Shown here in pieces: positions 1 to 8,405 of a stretch of 64,000 nucleotides of DNA. A model generated the notes under the pieces. That model was not told the DNA's origin. It made no database searches and worked only from the letters and a program-made list of their open reading frames with translations. The translations under genes were made by a program, and so were the position numbers. Each line of letters opens with the position of its first letter. Positions within the stretch are counted from its first letter, which is position 1. This DNA comes from Variovorax sp. J22G73 (GTDB lineage: Bacteria > Pseudomonadota > Gammaproteobacteria > Burkholderiales > Burkholderiaceae_C): contig NZ_JASZYK010000004.1 of NCBI RefSeq assembly GCF_030317035.1, positions 434,001 to 498,000 of the forward strand, in the 5' to 3' direction.

Positions 1-488
1 TTGCGGTGGTGGCGTCGGAGGTGCGGCAGCTGGCCACGCGCTCGGCCGCGGCGGCGCGCGAGATCAAGGGGCTCATCGACAACTCGGTGCAGCGCATCGA
101 GGCGGGCACGGTGCTGGCCGACAACGCGGGCCAGACCATGGGCCGCATCGTGGCGTCGATCGGCCAGGTGGCGGGCACGGTGAGCGCCATCACCGCGTCC
201 ACGCAGTCGCAGATGCAGGACATCGGGCAGATCAACACCGCCGTCACCCGGCTGGACCAGATGACGCAGCAGAACTCGGCCATGGTCGAGGCCTCGGCCG
301 CGGCCTCGCAGGGGCTGCGCGACCAGGCGCGCAACCTGGACGCGCTGATCAGCCAGTTCGTTCTGCCGGGCGATGCGGAGGTGCGTGCCGTGGCAGGGAA
401 CGAGGCCGAGGTCGAATGGATGCCGGCTCGGCCGGACGTGCCGGCGCGCGCGGCGCGCGTTCAGGGCAAGCGCCTGCTGCCGGTCTAG
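1..488 (+). CDS. Methyl-accepting chemotaxis protein, C-terminal part (5' truncated)
   Basis: The reading frame is open from base 3 to a TAG at 486-488, so only the last ~161 residues of a longer receptor are present. The first residues, AVVASEVRQLATRSAAAAREI, match the hairpin tip and descending helix of the MCP signalling domain, the cytoplasmic coiled coil that contacts CheA and CheW. The following helix is rich in Ala, Gln and Ser (MTQQNSAMVEASAAAS), as is usual for the methylation-helix region. The tail after about residue 120 is a non-conserved linker and lacks a CheR-binding NWETF-type pentapeptide. The sensory domain lies outside the window, so the ligand cannot be inferred. Confidence 0.93.
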   Translation, partial: AVVASEVRQLATRSAAAAREIKGLIDNSVQRIEAGTVLADNAGQTMGRIVASIGQVAGTVSAITASTQSQMQDIGQINTAVTRLDQMTQQNSAMVEASAAASQGLRDQARNLDALISQFVLPGDAEVRAVAGNEAEVEWMPARPDVPARAARVQGKRLLPV

Positions 489-522
489 CCCGGCAGCTTC
501 GCGGATTCGCCAGATTCGTTTT

Positions 523-840
523 TCAGCGAATCAGGTCCATCGACGCGATCTGCGGCGACACCTTGGCGGCCGTGGCGGTCAGCAGCCGGCCATTCGATTC
601 CTTCCAGCACATCACGCCCAGCGTGCCCGAGCCCAGCCGGCCGGGCTGCTGGATCGACACGGCCTTCCACCCCTTGCAGGCACCGCCCACGGTGCTCGGC
701 CGGTCGAGAAACACGTACTCCGTGCCCGCATCGACCTGCATGGCGCCGACCACGCCGGGCGGGAACGGCTTGCGCGTCTGGGCCGATGCCGAACACGCGG
801 CCACGGCCATGACCAGCGCCACGAAAAAGATCCGACCCAT
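523..840 (-). CDS. Small exported hypothetical protein
   Basis: A 105-residue protein with an N-terminal signal peptide (MGRIFFVALVMAVAACSASAQ), which could be cleaved after SASA or processed as a lipoprotein at the AAC site. The ATG at 840 is chosen because a GGAGG Shine-Dalgarno sequence lies about 7 bases upstream; an in-frame ATG at 852 and a longer frame to 924 have no such support. The mature part has two cysteines (GGACKGW and GVMCWKES) that could form a periplasmic disulfide. I do not recognise the family. Directly upstream is a four-copy 10-bp tandem repeat. It is separated from the catabolic operon by about 114 bases and may not belong to it. Confidence 0.7.
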   Translation of the reverse strand: MGRIFFVALVMAVAACSASAQTRKPFPPGVVGAMQVDAGTEYVFLDRPSTVGGACKGWKAVSIQQPGRLGSGTLGVMCWKESNGRLLTATAAKVSPQIASMDLIR

Positions 841-865
841 GCGTGCCTCCATGCTGAGGCCCGAT

Positions 866-905
866 GGTGCCAGACGGTGCCAGACGGTGCCAGACGGTGC
901 CAGAT
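866..905. repeat. 10-bp tandem repeat, four copies
   Basis: Four consecutive copies of GGTGCCAGAC (the last one ends in T) occupy the gap between the small exported protein and the EthD gene. The repeat sits upstream of the small gene's start at 840 and is outside any convincing coding frame. Such units can change copy number by slippage, which would alter promoter spacing. Confidence 0.9.
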
Positions 906-954
906 GGTACGAGGGCCTCCGCAAGCAGCCGCGAACGCCCCGGCATTCGCCCCG

Positions 955-1656
955 CTACACCACCCGGTGCTCTTCCACCACGAAGGCCGTGATCTCCGCC
1001 AGGAAGGTGAGCGCATGCGCCATCGTCACCTGCCCTTGCGGCGAGGCGAAGGCGGCGTTCAGCGTGTCGGTGTTCTCGAACCACAGCTCCACGATGCCGT
1101 CGATGGGCAGCTCGGGGTAGCCGCACGGCGTGCCCTTCACGAACTCGCGCGCGGTCACCACGTTCTGCCGGTAGCCGCTCACGCCGGGCATGCGGCGCAC
1201 GTGGTCGGCATGCACCTTCCATTCGCGGCGAAAGTCTTCCTCGGTCTGCGCGACCGGGCGGCGCAGCAGCGAGATGCGCTTGAGCAGCCCTTCGGGCCTG
1301 GGCGGCAGCGCGATGACTTCGCTCTGCGCCACGCTCACGATGTGCAGGCCGCCCAGAAAGTGTTCTTCGTCGGCGCGAATGGCCGCGGCCAGTTCGCCGC
1401 TGTGGAAGGCCGCGTTCGCCTGCGCGGCCTCGTCGAAGCGCAGCTGCGAAAAGCCGTCGAAGTCCCACGGGCCGCGCGCAAAGTCGATGCCGCGCTGCAG
1501 CCGGTCGACCACCAGGTTCTGCCGGTAGGCGCGCAGCGTGGGCAGCTGCGCGACCAGCGGGCCGTGGCTGTCGCGCCAGTGGGTGCGAAAGGCTGCGTCG
1601 GTCCACTCGGGCTTCTTGCGGATCAGGCCCATGCGCAGGGTCGTCGGTTCGGTCAT
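955..1656 (-). CDS. EthD-domain protein (two tandem domains)
   Basis: A 233-residue protein that appears to contain two EthD/dimeric alpha-beta-barrel units. The first is around residues 5-100 (GLIRKKPEWTDAAFRTHW, then AYRQNLVV) and the second around 125-225 (SLLRRPVAQTEEDFRREW, then GYRQNVVTA). EthD proteins are small accessory or ring-cleavage-associated proteins often encoded with catabolic oxidoreductases. The ATG at 1656 overlaps the TGA of the upstream flavin oxidoreductase (ATGA), which implies translational coupling. It is the last gene of the catabolic operon. The domain duplication is seen in the sequence; the biochemical role is unknown. Confidence 0.82.
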   Translation of the reverse strand: MTEPTTLRMGLIRKKPEWTDAAFRTHWRDSHGPLVAQLPTLRAYRQNLVVDRLQRGIDFARGPWDFDGFSQLRFDEAAQANAAFHSGELAAAIRADEEHFLGGLHIVSVAQSEVIALPPRPEGLLKRISLLRRPVAQTEEDFRREWKVHADHVRRMPGVSGYRQNVVTAREFVKGTPCGYPELPIDGIVELWFENTDTLNAAFASPQGQVTMAHALTFLAEITAFVVEEHRVV

Positions 1657-2843
1657 CGGTCGGTCTCCTTGTTGCTTTCCATCTCGGCTTCCGCGCGGGC
1701 ACGCGCCAGGCCCGGCGCGCGCTTGGCGAGCCACACGCCGTGGCGCACGGGCCAGCGCTCGAAGCCCGGGTCCGCGCCCAGCGCGGCGGCGGCGTGGTGC
1801 GGCCAGTAGGGGTCGAACAGCGCCTCGCGGCCCAGCGCGATCAGGTCGGCCTGCCCCGCCTCGAGCACGGCCTCGGCCTGCTGCGCGTCGACGATCATTC
1901 CGACCGCCTGCGTGGGCACCTGCGCCTCGCGCCGTATGCGCTCCGAGAACGGCACCTGAAAGCCCAGGCCGCGCGGCACGGGCAGCGCGCGCGTCTCTTC
2001 GGTGAGCCCGCCCGACGAGCAGTCGATGACGTCCACGCCGCAGCGCTTGAGCTCGCGCGCGAGCACCACGGAATCGTCGAGGCCCCAGCCGTCCAGGGTG
2101 CCGTCGACCGCCGACAGCCGGCAGAACAACGGCTTGCCCGCGGGCCAGGCGGCACGCACGCGCGTCGCGATTTCCAGCGCCAGCCACATGCGGTTCTCGC
2201 GGCTGCCCCCGAGCGCGTCGCCGCGGTGGTTGGCGTTGGGCGAGAGAAAGCTCGCGACCAGGTAGCCGTGGCCGAAGTGCAGCTCGACCACGTCGAAGCC
2301 GGCCTTGTCGGCGCGCACCGTGGCATCGACGAAATGCCTCACGACCGAGGCGATGCCGTCGGCATCGAGCGCGCGCGGCGCCGACCAGCCGGGCCCGGCG
2401 GCCAGCGCGCTGGGGCCCAGGCGCTCCCACGGCTCGTCGTCGGCGGCCATGCGCGCGTCGCTCAACGCGGCGCCGCCCTCCCACAGCGGCTCGCTGCCTG
2501 CCTTGCGCCCCGCGTGCGCCAGCTGCACGCCAATGGCGCTGCCCTGCGCGTGCACGAAATCGACCACGGCCTTCAGCGGCGCGATCTGGCTGTCTTTCCA
2601 CAGCCCGAGGTCGGCCGTGCCGATGCGCCCGCGCGGATCGACCGCGGTGCTCTCGGTGAGGATGAGGCCGGCGCCCCCCAGCGCAAACTTGCCCAGGTGC
2701 ACCATGTGCCACGGCGTGGCGTGGCCGCGCTCGGCGGCGTGCTGGCACATCGGCGAGATGACGACGCGGTTGGCGAGCGTGAGCTCGCGCAGCTTCAGGG
2801 GCTGGAACAGCAGGGGCATGGCATCGGGCATGGCAGCAGGCAT
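1653..2843 (-). CDS. NADH:flavin oxidoreductase, old yellow enzyme family
   Basis: A 396-residue FMN-dependent TIM-barrel oxidoreductase. Recognisable OYE elements include LFQPLKLRELTLANRVVISPMCQ near the N-terminus, QLAHAGRKA at about residue 108, the substrate-binding HFGHGYLVASFLSP near 190 (canonical is HxAHGYLLxxFLSP) and GREALFDPYW near the C-terminus, which binds FMN phosphate. The Cys in SPMCQ is typical of the YqjM-like subgroup. These enzymes reduce activated C=C bonds. It overlaps the EthD gene by 4 bases and follows the EamA gene by 12. In-frame ATGs at 2831 and 2819 are alternatives; 2819 gives the N-terminus most like the family. Confidence 0.92.
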   Translation of the reverse strand: MPAAMPDAMPLLFQPLKLRELTLANRVVISPMCQHAAERGHATPWHMVHLGKFALGGAGLILTESTAVDPRGRIGTADLGLWKDSQIAPLKAVVDFVHAQGSAIGVQLAHAGRKAGSEPLWEGGAALSDARMAADDEPWERLGPSALAAGPGWSAPRALDADGIASVVRHFVDATVRADKAGFDVVELHFGHGYLVASFLSPNANHRGDALGGSRENRMWLALEIATRVRAAWPAGKPLFCRLSAVDGTLDGWGLDDSVVLARELKRCGVDVIDCSSGGLTEETRALPVPRGLGFQVPFSERIRREAQVPTQAVGMIVDAQQAEAVLEAGQADLIALGREALFDPYWPHHAAAALGADPGFERWPVRHGVWLAKRAPGLARARAEAEMESNKETDR

Positions 2844-2855
2844 GGCAAGAAGAAA

Positions 2856-3863
2856 TCAGGAGGCGGGCCGCACCGGCACGGGCGCCGCCACGGCAACGGG
2901 CCGCGTGCCGAGCCAGGTGCCCGTCATCACCGCGGCAAAACCGGCCAGGTGCCACCAGGTCAGCGTTTCGCCCAGCAGCAGCGCCGCGAAGCCCACGCCG
3001 AACACCGGCACCCAATAGAGAAACACGGCGGTGCGCGCCATGCCGATGACGGAGATGGCGCGGTTCCAGATGAGGTTGCCCGCCGCGGTGGCGGCAATGC
3101 CCGAGAACAGCACCAGCACCCACGGCCAGGCGCCGGGAAACAGCTGCGCAGTGCCCAGCCGCGAAGGCCCGAGCACGGTGTGCACCACCAGCATGAGCGT
3201 GCCCACGATGTAGATGACCCAGCTGATCGACAGCGGATCGATCTGCCGCGCCAGCCGCTGCACGCCGGCGCCGCCGACCGCGAAGCTGACGACCGACAGC
3301 GCGAGCATCAGGTCGCCGATGCCGGCGCTCGACAGCCCCGCGCCGGGGTGGCTCAGCACCACCGCCGCCACGCCGGCGAAGCCCAGCGCCACGCCCAGCA
3401 TGCGGCGCGGCGTGAAGCGCTCGCCGAACACCAGCGCGGCCATCAGCGACGACACCAGCGGGCTCAGCGCCATGATGAGCGCGCCGTTGGTGGCGGTGGA
3501 ACGCTGCAGCCCCTGCGCGAACAGGATCTGGTTGGCGTACACCATGAGAAACGCGCAGCCCGCGAGCGCCGCGAGCTGCCGCGCATGCAGCGCCGGCAGG
3601 CCGGTGCGCCGCCACAGCACGATGGCGCTGAGCGCGCAGCACGCCACCACCATGCGCACGGCCGCCAGCGTCAGCGGCTCGAAGGTGGCGGTGAGCGTCT
3701 TCACGGCCGACACGTTCACGCCCCACAGCACCATGGCCAGCAGCAGCCAGCCTTGCACGGCGGCGGGCGTGGCACCCGGCGGTGAAGCCGAAGGCGCCGA
3801 TGACGCCGATAGAGCCGATGACGCCGGTGCCGGTGCACCCGGCGATGGCGCGCGTGGGTTCAC
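2856..3863 (-). CDS. EamA/DMT-family transporter
   Basis: A membrane protein of the drug/metabolite transporter superfamily with about ten hydrophobic segments in two EamA repeats (for example WLLLAMVLWGVNVSAVK, then LSVVSFAVGGAGVQRLA starting the second half). I place the start at a GTG at 3863, one base after the stop of the upstream hydrolase (TGAGGTG). The frame is open to an ATG at 3929, but that would overlap the hydrolase by 65 bases. The N-terminus is Ala/Pro/Ser-rich before the first membrane helix. In this operon it may export a pathway intermediate or import a substrate; that is inference from context. Confidence 0.88.
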   Translation of the reverse strand: MNPRAPSPGAPAPASSALSASSAPSASPPGATPAAVQGWLLLAMVLWGVNVSAVKTLTATFEPLTLAAVRMVVACCALSAIVLWRRTGLPALHARQLAALAGCAFLMVYANQILFAQGLQRSTATNGALIMALSPLVSSLMAALVFGERFTPRRMLGVALGFAGVAAVVLSHPGAGLSSAGIGDLMLALSVVSFAVGGAGVQRLARQIDPLSISWVIYIVGTLMLVVHTVLGPSRLGTAQLFPGAWPWVLVLFSGIAATAAGNLIWNRAISVIGMARTAVFLYWVPVFGVGFAALLLGETLTWWHLAGFAAVMTGTWLGTRPVAVAAPVPVRPAS

Positions 3864-3864
3864 C

Positions 3865-4842
3865 TCAGCTTTCGAGGGCGTTCCACATCTCGATGTCGCG
3901 CTCCGCCGTCCAGATGCGCGGGTCCACATGGCCGGTGGCCTCGTCGTACGCGCGCGTCACGTCGAAGGGCATGCAGTGGTCGAAGATGACCCAGTGACCA
4001 TAGGTGGGGCGCAGCGCGGCCACGGTTTCCTTGTAGATCACGTTCAGCGTCTTGCCCGCGGCCACGCCGTTGTTGACCAGCGTGTACACGTCGGAGATGA
4101 AGGCGCGCGTGGAGGCGATGGCCTTGCGCACGTCGCTCGCGTTCTCCAGCGCGGCGCCGCGGCCGGGCACCAGCTTCTCGAAGCCGAAGCCCGCGAGGCG
4201 GTCCAGCGTGGTGGGCCAGTCGCGGAAGTAGCAGTCGCCCGCGTAGGCGGTGCTCTGGTACTCCACGAGGTCGCCCGCGAAGCAGATCTTCTGGTCTTCC
4301 AGGTAGGCGATGGTGTCGCCCTTGGTATGGCCGCGGCCGACCTGCGCGATCTTGACTTCGAGCTTCTTGCCCAGCCACACGCTCATGGTGCCGTCGAAGG
4401 TCATGGTGGGCCAGGTGAGGCCGGCGGGCACCGACTCCACGTTGCGGAACAGCCGCGGAAAGCGGCCGATTTCGCTGGCCTTGTCCTGCTCGCCGCGCTC
4501 CACGATCAGGTCGTAGGTGTCGCGGCTGGCAATGACCTGTTCCGCGCCTTCCTTGAAGTACGCCGACGCGCCCAGCACGCGCACCGCGTGGTAGTGGCTC
4601 AGCAGCACGTACTTGATGGGCAGCGGCGTGACTTCGCGGATGCGGCGGATCACGTCCTGCGCCATGGCGGGCGTGGCCTGCGTGTCGACCACCATCACGG
4701 CCTCGTCGCCGATGAAGATGCCGGTGTTGGGGTCGCCCTCGGCCGTGTACGCGTAGGCGTTCTCGGAAAGGCGGGTGAAGGAGACCTTCTTTTCTTCCAG
4801 GTCGGCCTGGCTGGCGAATTTCTTGGTGGTGGGTGCGGTCAT
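3865..4842 (-). CDS. MBL-fold metallo-hydrolase with altered metal site
   Basis: A 325-residue metallo-beta-lactamase-fold protein. The usual HxHxDH motif reads HYHAVR at residues 83-88. The zinc-1 ligands H83, H85 and H172 (in GHTKGDT) and the bridging D191 (in FAGDLVEY) are kept. The residues that normally bind the second metal are V87, R88 and R228 (PGRG instead of PGHG). The protein therefore probably binds one metal or has a different active site. Relatives include thioesterase-like and lactonase-like hydrolases. It lies between the ABC transporter and the EamA gene and is probably a hydrolytic step of the cluster's pathway. The start at 4842 is the only ATG that includes the whole fold. 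Confidence 0.88.
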   Translation of the reverse strand: MTAPTTKKFASQADLEEKKVSFTRLSENAYAYTAEGDPNTGIFIGDEAVMVVDTQATPAMAQDVIRRIREVTPLPIKYVLLSHYHAVRVLGASAYFKEGAEQVIASRDTYDLIVERGEQDKASEIGRFPRLFRNVESVPAGLTWPTMTFDGTMSVWLGKKLEVKIAQVGRGHTKGDTIAYLEDQKICFAGDLVEYQSTAYAGDCYFRDWPTTLDRLAGFGFEKLVPGRGAALENASDVRKAIASTRAFISDVYTLVNNGVAAGKTLNVIYKETVAALRPTYGHWVIFDHCMPFDVTRAYDEATGHVDPRIWTAERDIEMWNALES

Positions 4843-4879
4843 GGGTGTGTCCTTTGCAAGTTGAGCGGGAGGCGATGGG

Positions 4880-5590
4880 TCAGTGCGTGCCGAGGTACGC
4901 GGACTTCACCTTGGGGTTGTCGAGCAGCTCGCGGCCGGAGCCCTCGAGCGTGATGCAGCCGGTTTCGAGCACGTAGGCGCGGTCGGCCACGCCCAGCGCC
5001 TGCTTGGCCATCTGCTCCACCAGCAGGATGGTGAGGCCCGAGCTGCGCAGCTGGCGGATGGCGTCGAAGATGTCCTTGATGATGAGCGGCGCCAGGCCCA
5101 GCGAGGGCTCGTCGAGCAGCAGCAGGCGCGGCTCGCTCATGAGCGCGCGGGCAATGGCCAGCATCTGCTGCTCGCCCCCCGACAGCGTGCCCGAGGGCTG
5201 GTGCTGGCGTTCTTTCAGGCGCGGAAAGCGCGCGAACTCGCGCTCGATGGCTCGCTCCACGAAGGCCTTGTCGTTGCGCCGCGAGTAGGCGCCGAGCATG
5301 AGGTTCTCGCGCACCGTCTGGTCGGGGAACACGCCGCGGCCCTCGGGCGACAGCGCCACGCCCAGGCCCACGCGCTGGTGGGCGGGCACGTGGGTGCAGT
5401 CGTTGCCGTCGATGAGCACGCGGCCTTCGGCCACGGGCTCCAGGCCGACGATGCTTTTCAGCAGCGTGCTCTTGCCGGCGCCGTTGGCGCCGATGATGGT
5501 GACGACCTCGCCCGCGCGCACCTCGAGGCTCACGCCCTTCACGGCCTCGATGGCGCCGTAGGAGACCTTCACCGATTCGATTTTCAACAT
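4880..5590 (-). CDS. livF: Branched-chain-type ABC transporter ATPase (LivF-like)
   Basis: A 236-residue ABC ATPase of the HAAT (LivF) type. It has Walker A GANGAGKST, signature SGGEQQMLAIARAL, Walker B LLLLDEPSLGLAP and an H-loop replaced by the family-typical VEQ (LLVEQMAKQAL). It provides the second nucleotide-binding domain for the permease encoded just upstream; LivM-LivG is a separate fused chain. The gene is 19 bases downstream of the fused livMG and 37 bases upstream of the MBL-fold gene. Because the flanking genes are catabolic, the substrate is more likely an organic acid, aromatic or similar compound than an amino acid. Confidence 0.95.
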   Translation of the reverse strand: MLKIESVKVSYGAIEAVKGVSLEVRAGEVVTIIGANGAGKSTLLKSIVGLEPVAEGRVLIDGNDCTHVPAHQRVGLGVALSPEGRGVFPDQTVRENLMLGAYSRRNDKAFVERAIEREFARFPRLKERQHQPSGTLSGGEQQMLAIARALMSEPRLLLLDEPSLGLAPLIIKDIFDAIRQLRSSGLTILLVEQMAKQALGVADRAYVLETGCITLEGSGRELLDNPKVKSAYLGTH

Positions 5591-5609
5591 GATGGTTTCG
5601 GTCTTTCGC

Positions 5610-7421
5610 TCAAGCGGGCACGGTGTGCGGTGCGTTCGCGCAATGCGCCGGCGCTTCGTCTTCGTCGTCCACGCCGAGGTAGGCCTCGACCACGCGCGGG
5701 TTGGCCTGCACCTCGGCGGGCTTGCCCTCGGCGATCTTGATGCCGTAGTCGAGCACGATCACGTGGTCGGAGATGGACATGACCAGGTCCATGTGGTGCT
5801 CCACCATCAGGATCGACACGCCGCACTTGCCCACGCGCAGCAGCAGCTCGCCGAGCTCGGCGGTCTCCTGCGGGTTGAGGCCGGCGGCGGGTTCGTCGAG
5901 CAGCAGCAGCTGCGGCTCGGTGGCCAGCGCGCGTGCCAGCTCCACGCGGCGCTGCAGGCCGTAGGGCAGGCTGCCCGCGGGCCAGTGCGCGAGGTGGCCG
6001 AGGCCGACCAGGTCGAGCAGCTGCAACGCGCGCTCGCGCGTCTCGCGCTCCTGCTTGCCGGCGGTGGGCCATGCCACCAGCGACGACAGGAAGCCGTTGC
6101 TCATGCGGCTGTGCCGCCCGAGCATCACGTTGTCGAGCACCGAGAGCTCCGCGAACAGGCGCAGGTTCTGGAAGGTGCGGCCCATGCCCATGCAGCAGAT
6201 GGTGTGCGCGGGCCGCCCGGCGATGTTCTCGCCCAGGAAGCGGATGGAGCCCGCGTCGGGCGCGATCACGCCGGTGAGCATGTTGATCATGGTGCTCTTG
6301 CCCGCGCCGTTGGGCCCGATGAGCGCATGGATGTGGCCGCGCTGCAGGCGGAACGACACGTCCTGCGCGGGCTTCACCCCGCCGTACGACTTGCTCACGC
6401 CCTGCACCACCAGCAGCTCGCCTTCGCCGCCAGGGCCGATCTGGCCGGGCACGCCGTTGCCGGCGCCCTCGCCCCGGTGGCGCGACTTCATGAACCACTT
6501 GTTGAACAGGCCCACCACGCCGCCGGGCATGACGTACAGCGCGAACAGCAGCAGGAAGCCGTAGAGAAAGTGCTGCGCCGAAGGCCAGCGCGCCAGCAGC
6601 GCGTCGGTCAGCGTGAGCAGCACCGCGCCCACCAGCGGCCCGTACATGGAGCCCGCGCCGCCGAACAGCACCAGCAGCAGGATGAAGATCGACAGGTGGA
6701 AGGTGATGAAGTCGGAGTTGATGTACTGGTTCTGCTGCGCCACCAGCGCGCCCGCGATGCCGCAGGTGACGGCCGCGACCACGAAGGCCATGACCTTGGC
6801 GCGGTACACGCGCACGCCCACGGACGACGACGCGATCTCGTCCGCCTGCAGCGACAGCAGCGCGCGACCGAAGCGCCCGCCCAGCAGGTTGCGCAGCAGC
6901 AGGTGCAGGGCCGCGCACAGCACGATGCCCAGCACGACCCACTGCGTGGTGTCCAGCGGCGCGCCCTTCCAGGTGAGCGGGCGGATGCCGTAGATGCCCT
7001 GCGCGCCGCCGAACACGTCGGTCCATTCGCCCACGAGCTTTTCCACCACGATGCCGAAGGCCAGCGTGACCATGGCCAGGTACGGCCCCTTCACGCGCAG
7101 CGAAGGCAGCGCGATGAGCACGCCGCACACGCCCGAGATGACGGCGGCCAGCGCGAGCGCGAGCCACGGGTCCATGTCGGTGCGCGAGGTGAGCAGCGCC
7201 ACGCCGTAGGCGCCCGCCGCGAACAGGCCCGCCTGGCCGAGCGATTTCTGCCCCGCGTAGCCGACCAGCACGTTCATGCCGGCGGCGCACAGGTAGTAGA
7301 CGCACATCATGAAGGCGATGCGCAGGTAGTAGTCGTTGCCGAACATCGACACGACGCCGATCAGCGCGGCCGCGAACGCGACCACGCCGGCGGGGTGGGC
7401 AAGGCGCTTCGCGAGCGTCAT
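5610..7421 (-). CDS. livM: Fused LivM permease - LivG ATPase
   Basis: A 603-residue fusion. Residues 1 to about 320 are a LivM-type permease with multiple membrane helices, including the conserved NVLVGYAGQKSLGQAGLFAAG loop. After a Gly-rich linker (RGEGAGNGVPGQIGPGGEGE) comes a LivG-type ATPase with Walker A GPNGAGKST near residue 367, signature LPYGLQRRVELARALA and Walker B LLLLDEPAAGLNP. The ATG at 7421 has GGAGAAGG just upstream and overlaps the livH stop (ATGA). Such livMG fusions recur in Comamonadaceae. The fusion fixes the stoichiometry of permease and ATPase. Confidence 0.95.
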   Translation of the reverse strand: MTLAKRLAHPAGVVAFAAALIGVVSMFGNDYYLRIAFMMCVYYLCAAGMNVLVGYAGQKSLGQAGLFAAGAYGVALLTSRTDMDPWLALALAAVISGVCGVLIALPSLRVKGPYLAMVTLAFGIVVEKLVGEWTDVFGGAQGIYGIRPLTWKGAPLDTTQWVVLGIVLCAALHLLLRNLLGGRFGRALLSLQADEIASSSVGVRVYRAKVMAFVVAAVTCGIAGALVAQQNQYINSDFITFHLSIFILLLVLFGGAGSMYGPLVGAVLLTLTDALLARWPSAQHFLYGFLLLFALYVMPGGVVGLFNKWFMKSRHRGEGAGNGVPGQIGPGGEGELLVVQGVSKSYGGVKPAQDVSFRLQRGHIHALIGPNGAGKSTMINMLTGVIAPDAGSIRFLGENIAGRPAHTICCMGMGRTFQNLRLFAELSVLDNVMLGRHSRMSNGFLSSLVAWPTAGKQERETRERALQLLDLVGLGHLAHWPAGSLPYGLQRRVELARALATEPQLLLLDEPAAGLNPQETAELGELLLRVGKCGVSILMVEHHMDLVMSISDHVIVLDYGIKIAEGKPAEVQANPRVVEAYLGVDDEDEAPAHCANAPHTVPA

Positions 7422-8341
7422 ACCTTCTCCACCGTCGAGCGGCCGAAGAGGCCGGTGGGGCGGAAGGCCAGCACCAGGATGACCAGCGCGAACACCGCCA
7501 CCTCGCGCCACTGCGCCTGCCACAGGTTGACCATCGACTCGAGCACCCCCAGCAGGAAGCCGCCGATGACGCAGCCGCGCGGATTGCTCAGCCCGCCGAT
7601 CATCGCGCCCGAGAAACCCTTGAGCCCCACGGTGAGCCCCATGAAGAGCGAGGCCTGCGCGATGGGCGCCAGCAGGAAGCCCGAGAGCCCGGCCAGCGCG
7701 GAGCTGACGACGAAGGCGCCGATCATCATCGCGTTGGTGTTGATGCCCATGAGGCTGGCGACGTTGCCGTTCTGCGCCACCGCGCGCATGGCCTTGCCGA
7801 CCATGGTGCGGTTCATGACGCGGTCGAAGCCGATCATCACCACCACCGCCACGCCCAGCGTGAGCAGCTCCTGCGGGCGCACGCCCACGCCGAACATGCG
7901 GATCACGGTGTCGCCCACCGGCGCGGGCACCACCACGGGCTTGGGCCCCCAGATGGCCAGGCCCACGCTCTGCAGGATCACGCCGAAGCCCAGGGTGCTC
8001 ATGACCCAGGCCATGCCGGGGCGGCCCGCGAACGGCCGCACGCCCAGCACATAGAGCAGCCAGCCCAGCAGCCCCATCACGCCCAGCGCGGCCACCAGCG
8101 CGAACAGCTGAGCGCCCGCGCCGGGAACGGCGTCGCCGAAGGTGGTGGAGTCGAAGGGCTTGCCCAGCACCAGGAACAGTGCGCTCATGCCGATGAACGC
8201 GCCGGCCGAGACGAACTCGCCGTGCGAGAAGTTCAGCGTCTTGGTCGTCGTGAACGTGATGCTGAAACCGAGCGCCACCAGCGCATAGGCACCGCCGACG
8301 GCGAGCCCGCTGATGAGCGCCTGCAGGAGCGCTACAACCAT
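7418..8341 (-). CDS. livH: Branched-chain-type ABC transporter permease (LivH-like)
   Basis: A 307-residue integral membrane protein with about eight hydrophobic segments. It has the family features ALISGLAVGGAYALVALGFSI at the N-terminus and LNFSHGEFVSAGAFIG, the conserved cytoplasmic loop. The region GLKGFSGAMIGGLSNPRGCVIGG corresponds to the ATPase-coupling (EAA-like) loop. It pairs with the LivM half of the downstream fusion to form the translocation path. The gene lies 64 bases downstream of the periplasmic binding protein and overlaps livMG by 4 bases. Confidence 0.95.
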   Translation of the reverse strand: MVVALLQALISGLAVGGAYALVALGFSITFTTTKTLNFSHGEFVSAGAFIGMSALFLVLGKPFDSTTFGDAVPGAGAQLFALVAALGVMGLLGWLLYVLGVRPFAGRPGMAWVMSTLGFGVILQSVGLAIWGPKPVVVPAPVGDTVIRMFGVGVRPQELLTLGVAVVVMIGFDRVMNRTMVGKAMRAVAQNGNVASLMGINTNAMMIGAFVVSSALAGLSGFLLAPIAQASLFMGLTVGLKGFSGAMIGGLSNPRGCVIGGFLLGVLESMVNLWQAQWREVAVFALVILVLAFRPTGLFGRSTVEKV

Positions 8342-8405
8342 GGTGTGTCTCTCTTCTTGGGTTCTTTTGGGTTTTCTCGGATCTTCTTCAGTTGGCCGGG
8401 GCGGC

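Noticed and set aside
866..905. Possible CRISPR-like repeat
   Set aside because: The units are 10 bp and directly adjacent, with no spacers and no cas genes in the window.
955..3726. A single 923-codon minus-strand frame spanning EthD, OYE and EamA regions
   Set aside because: Only the last ~233 codons encode a real protein (EthD). The rest is out of frame with the OYE and EamA proteins, whose conserved motifs lie in other frames.
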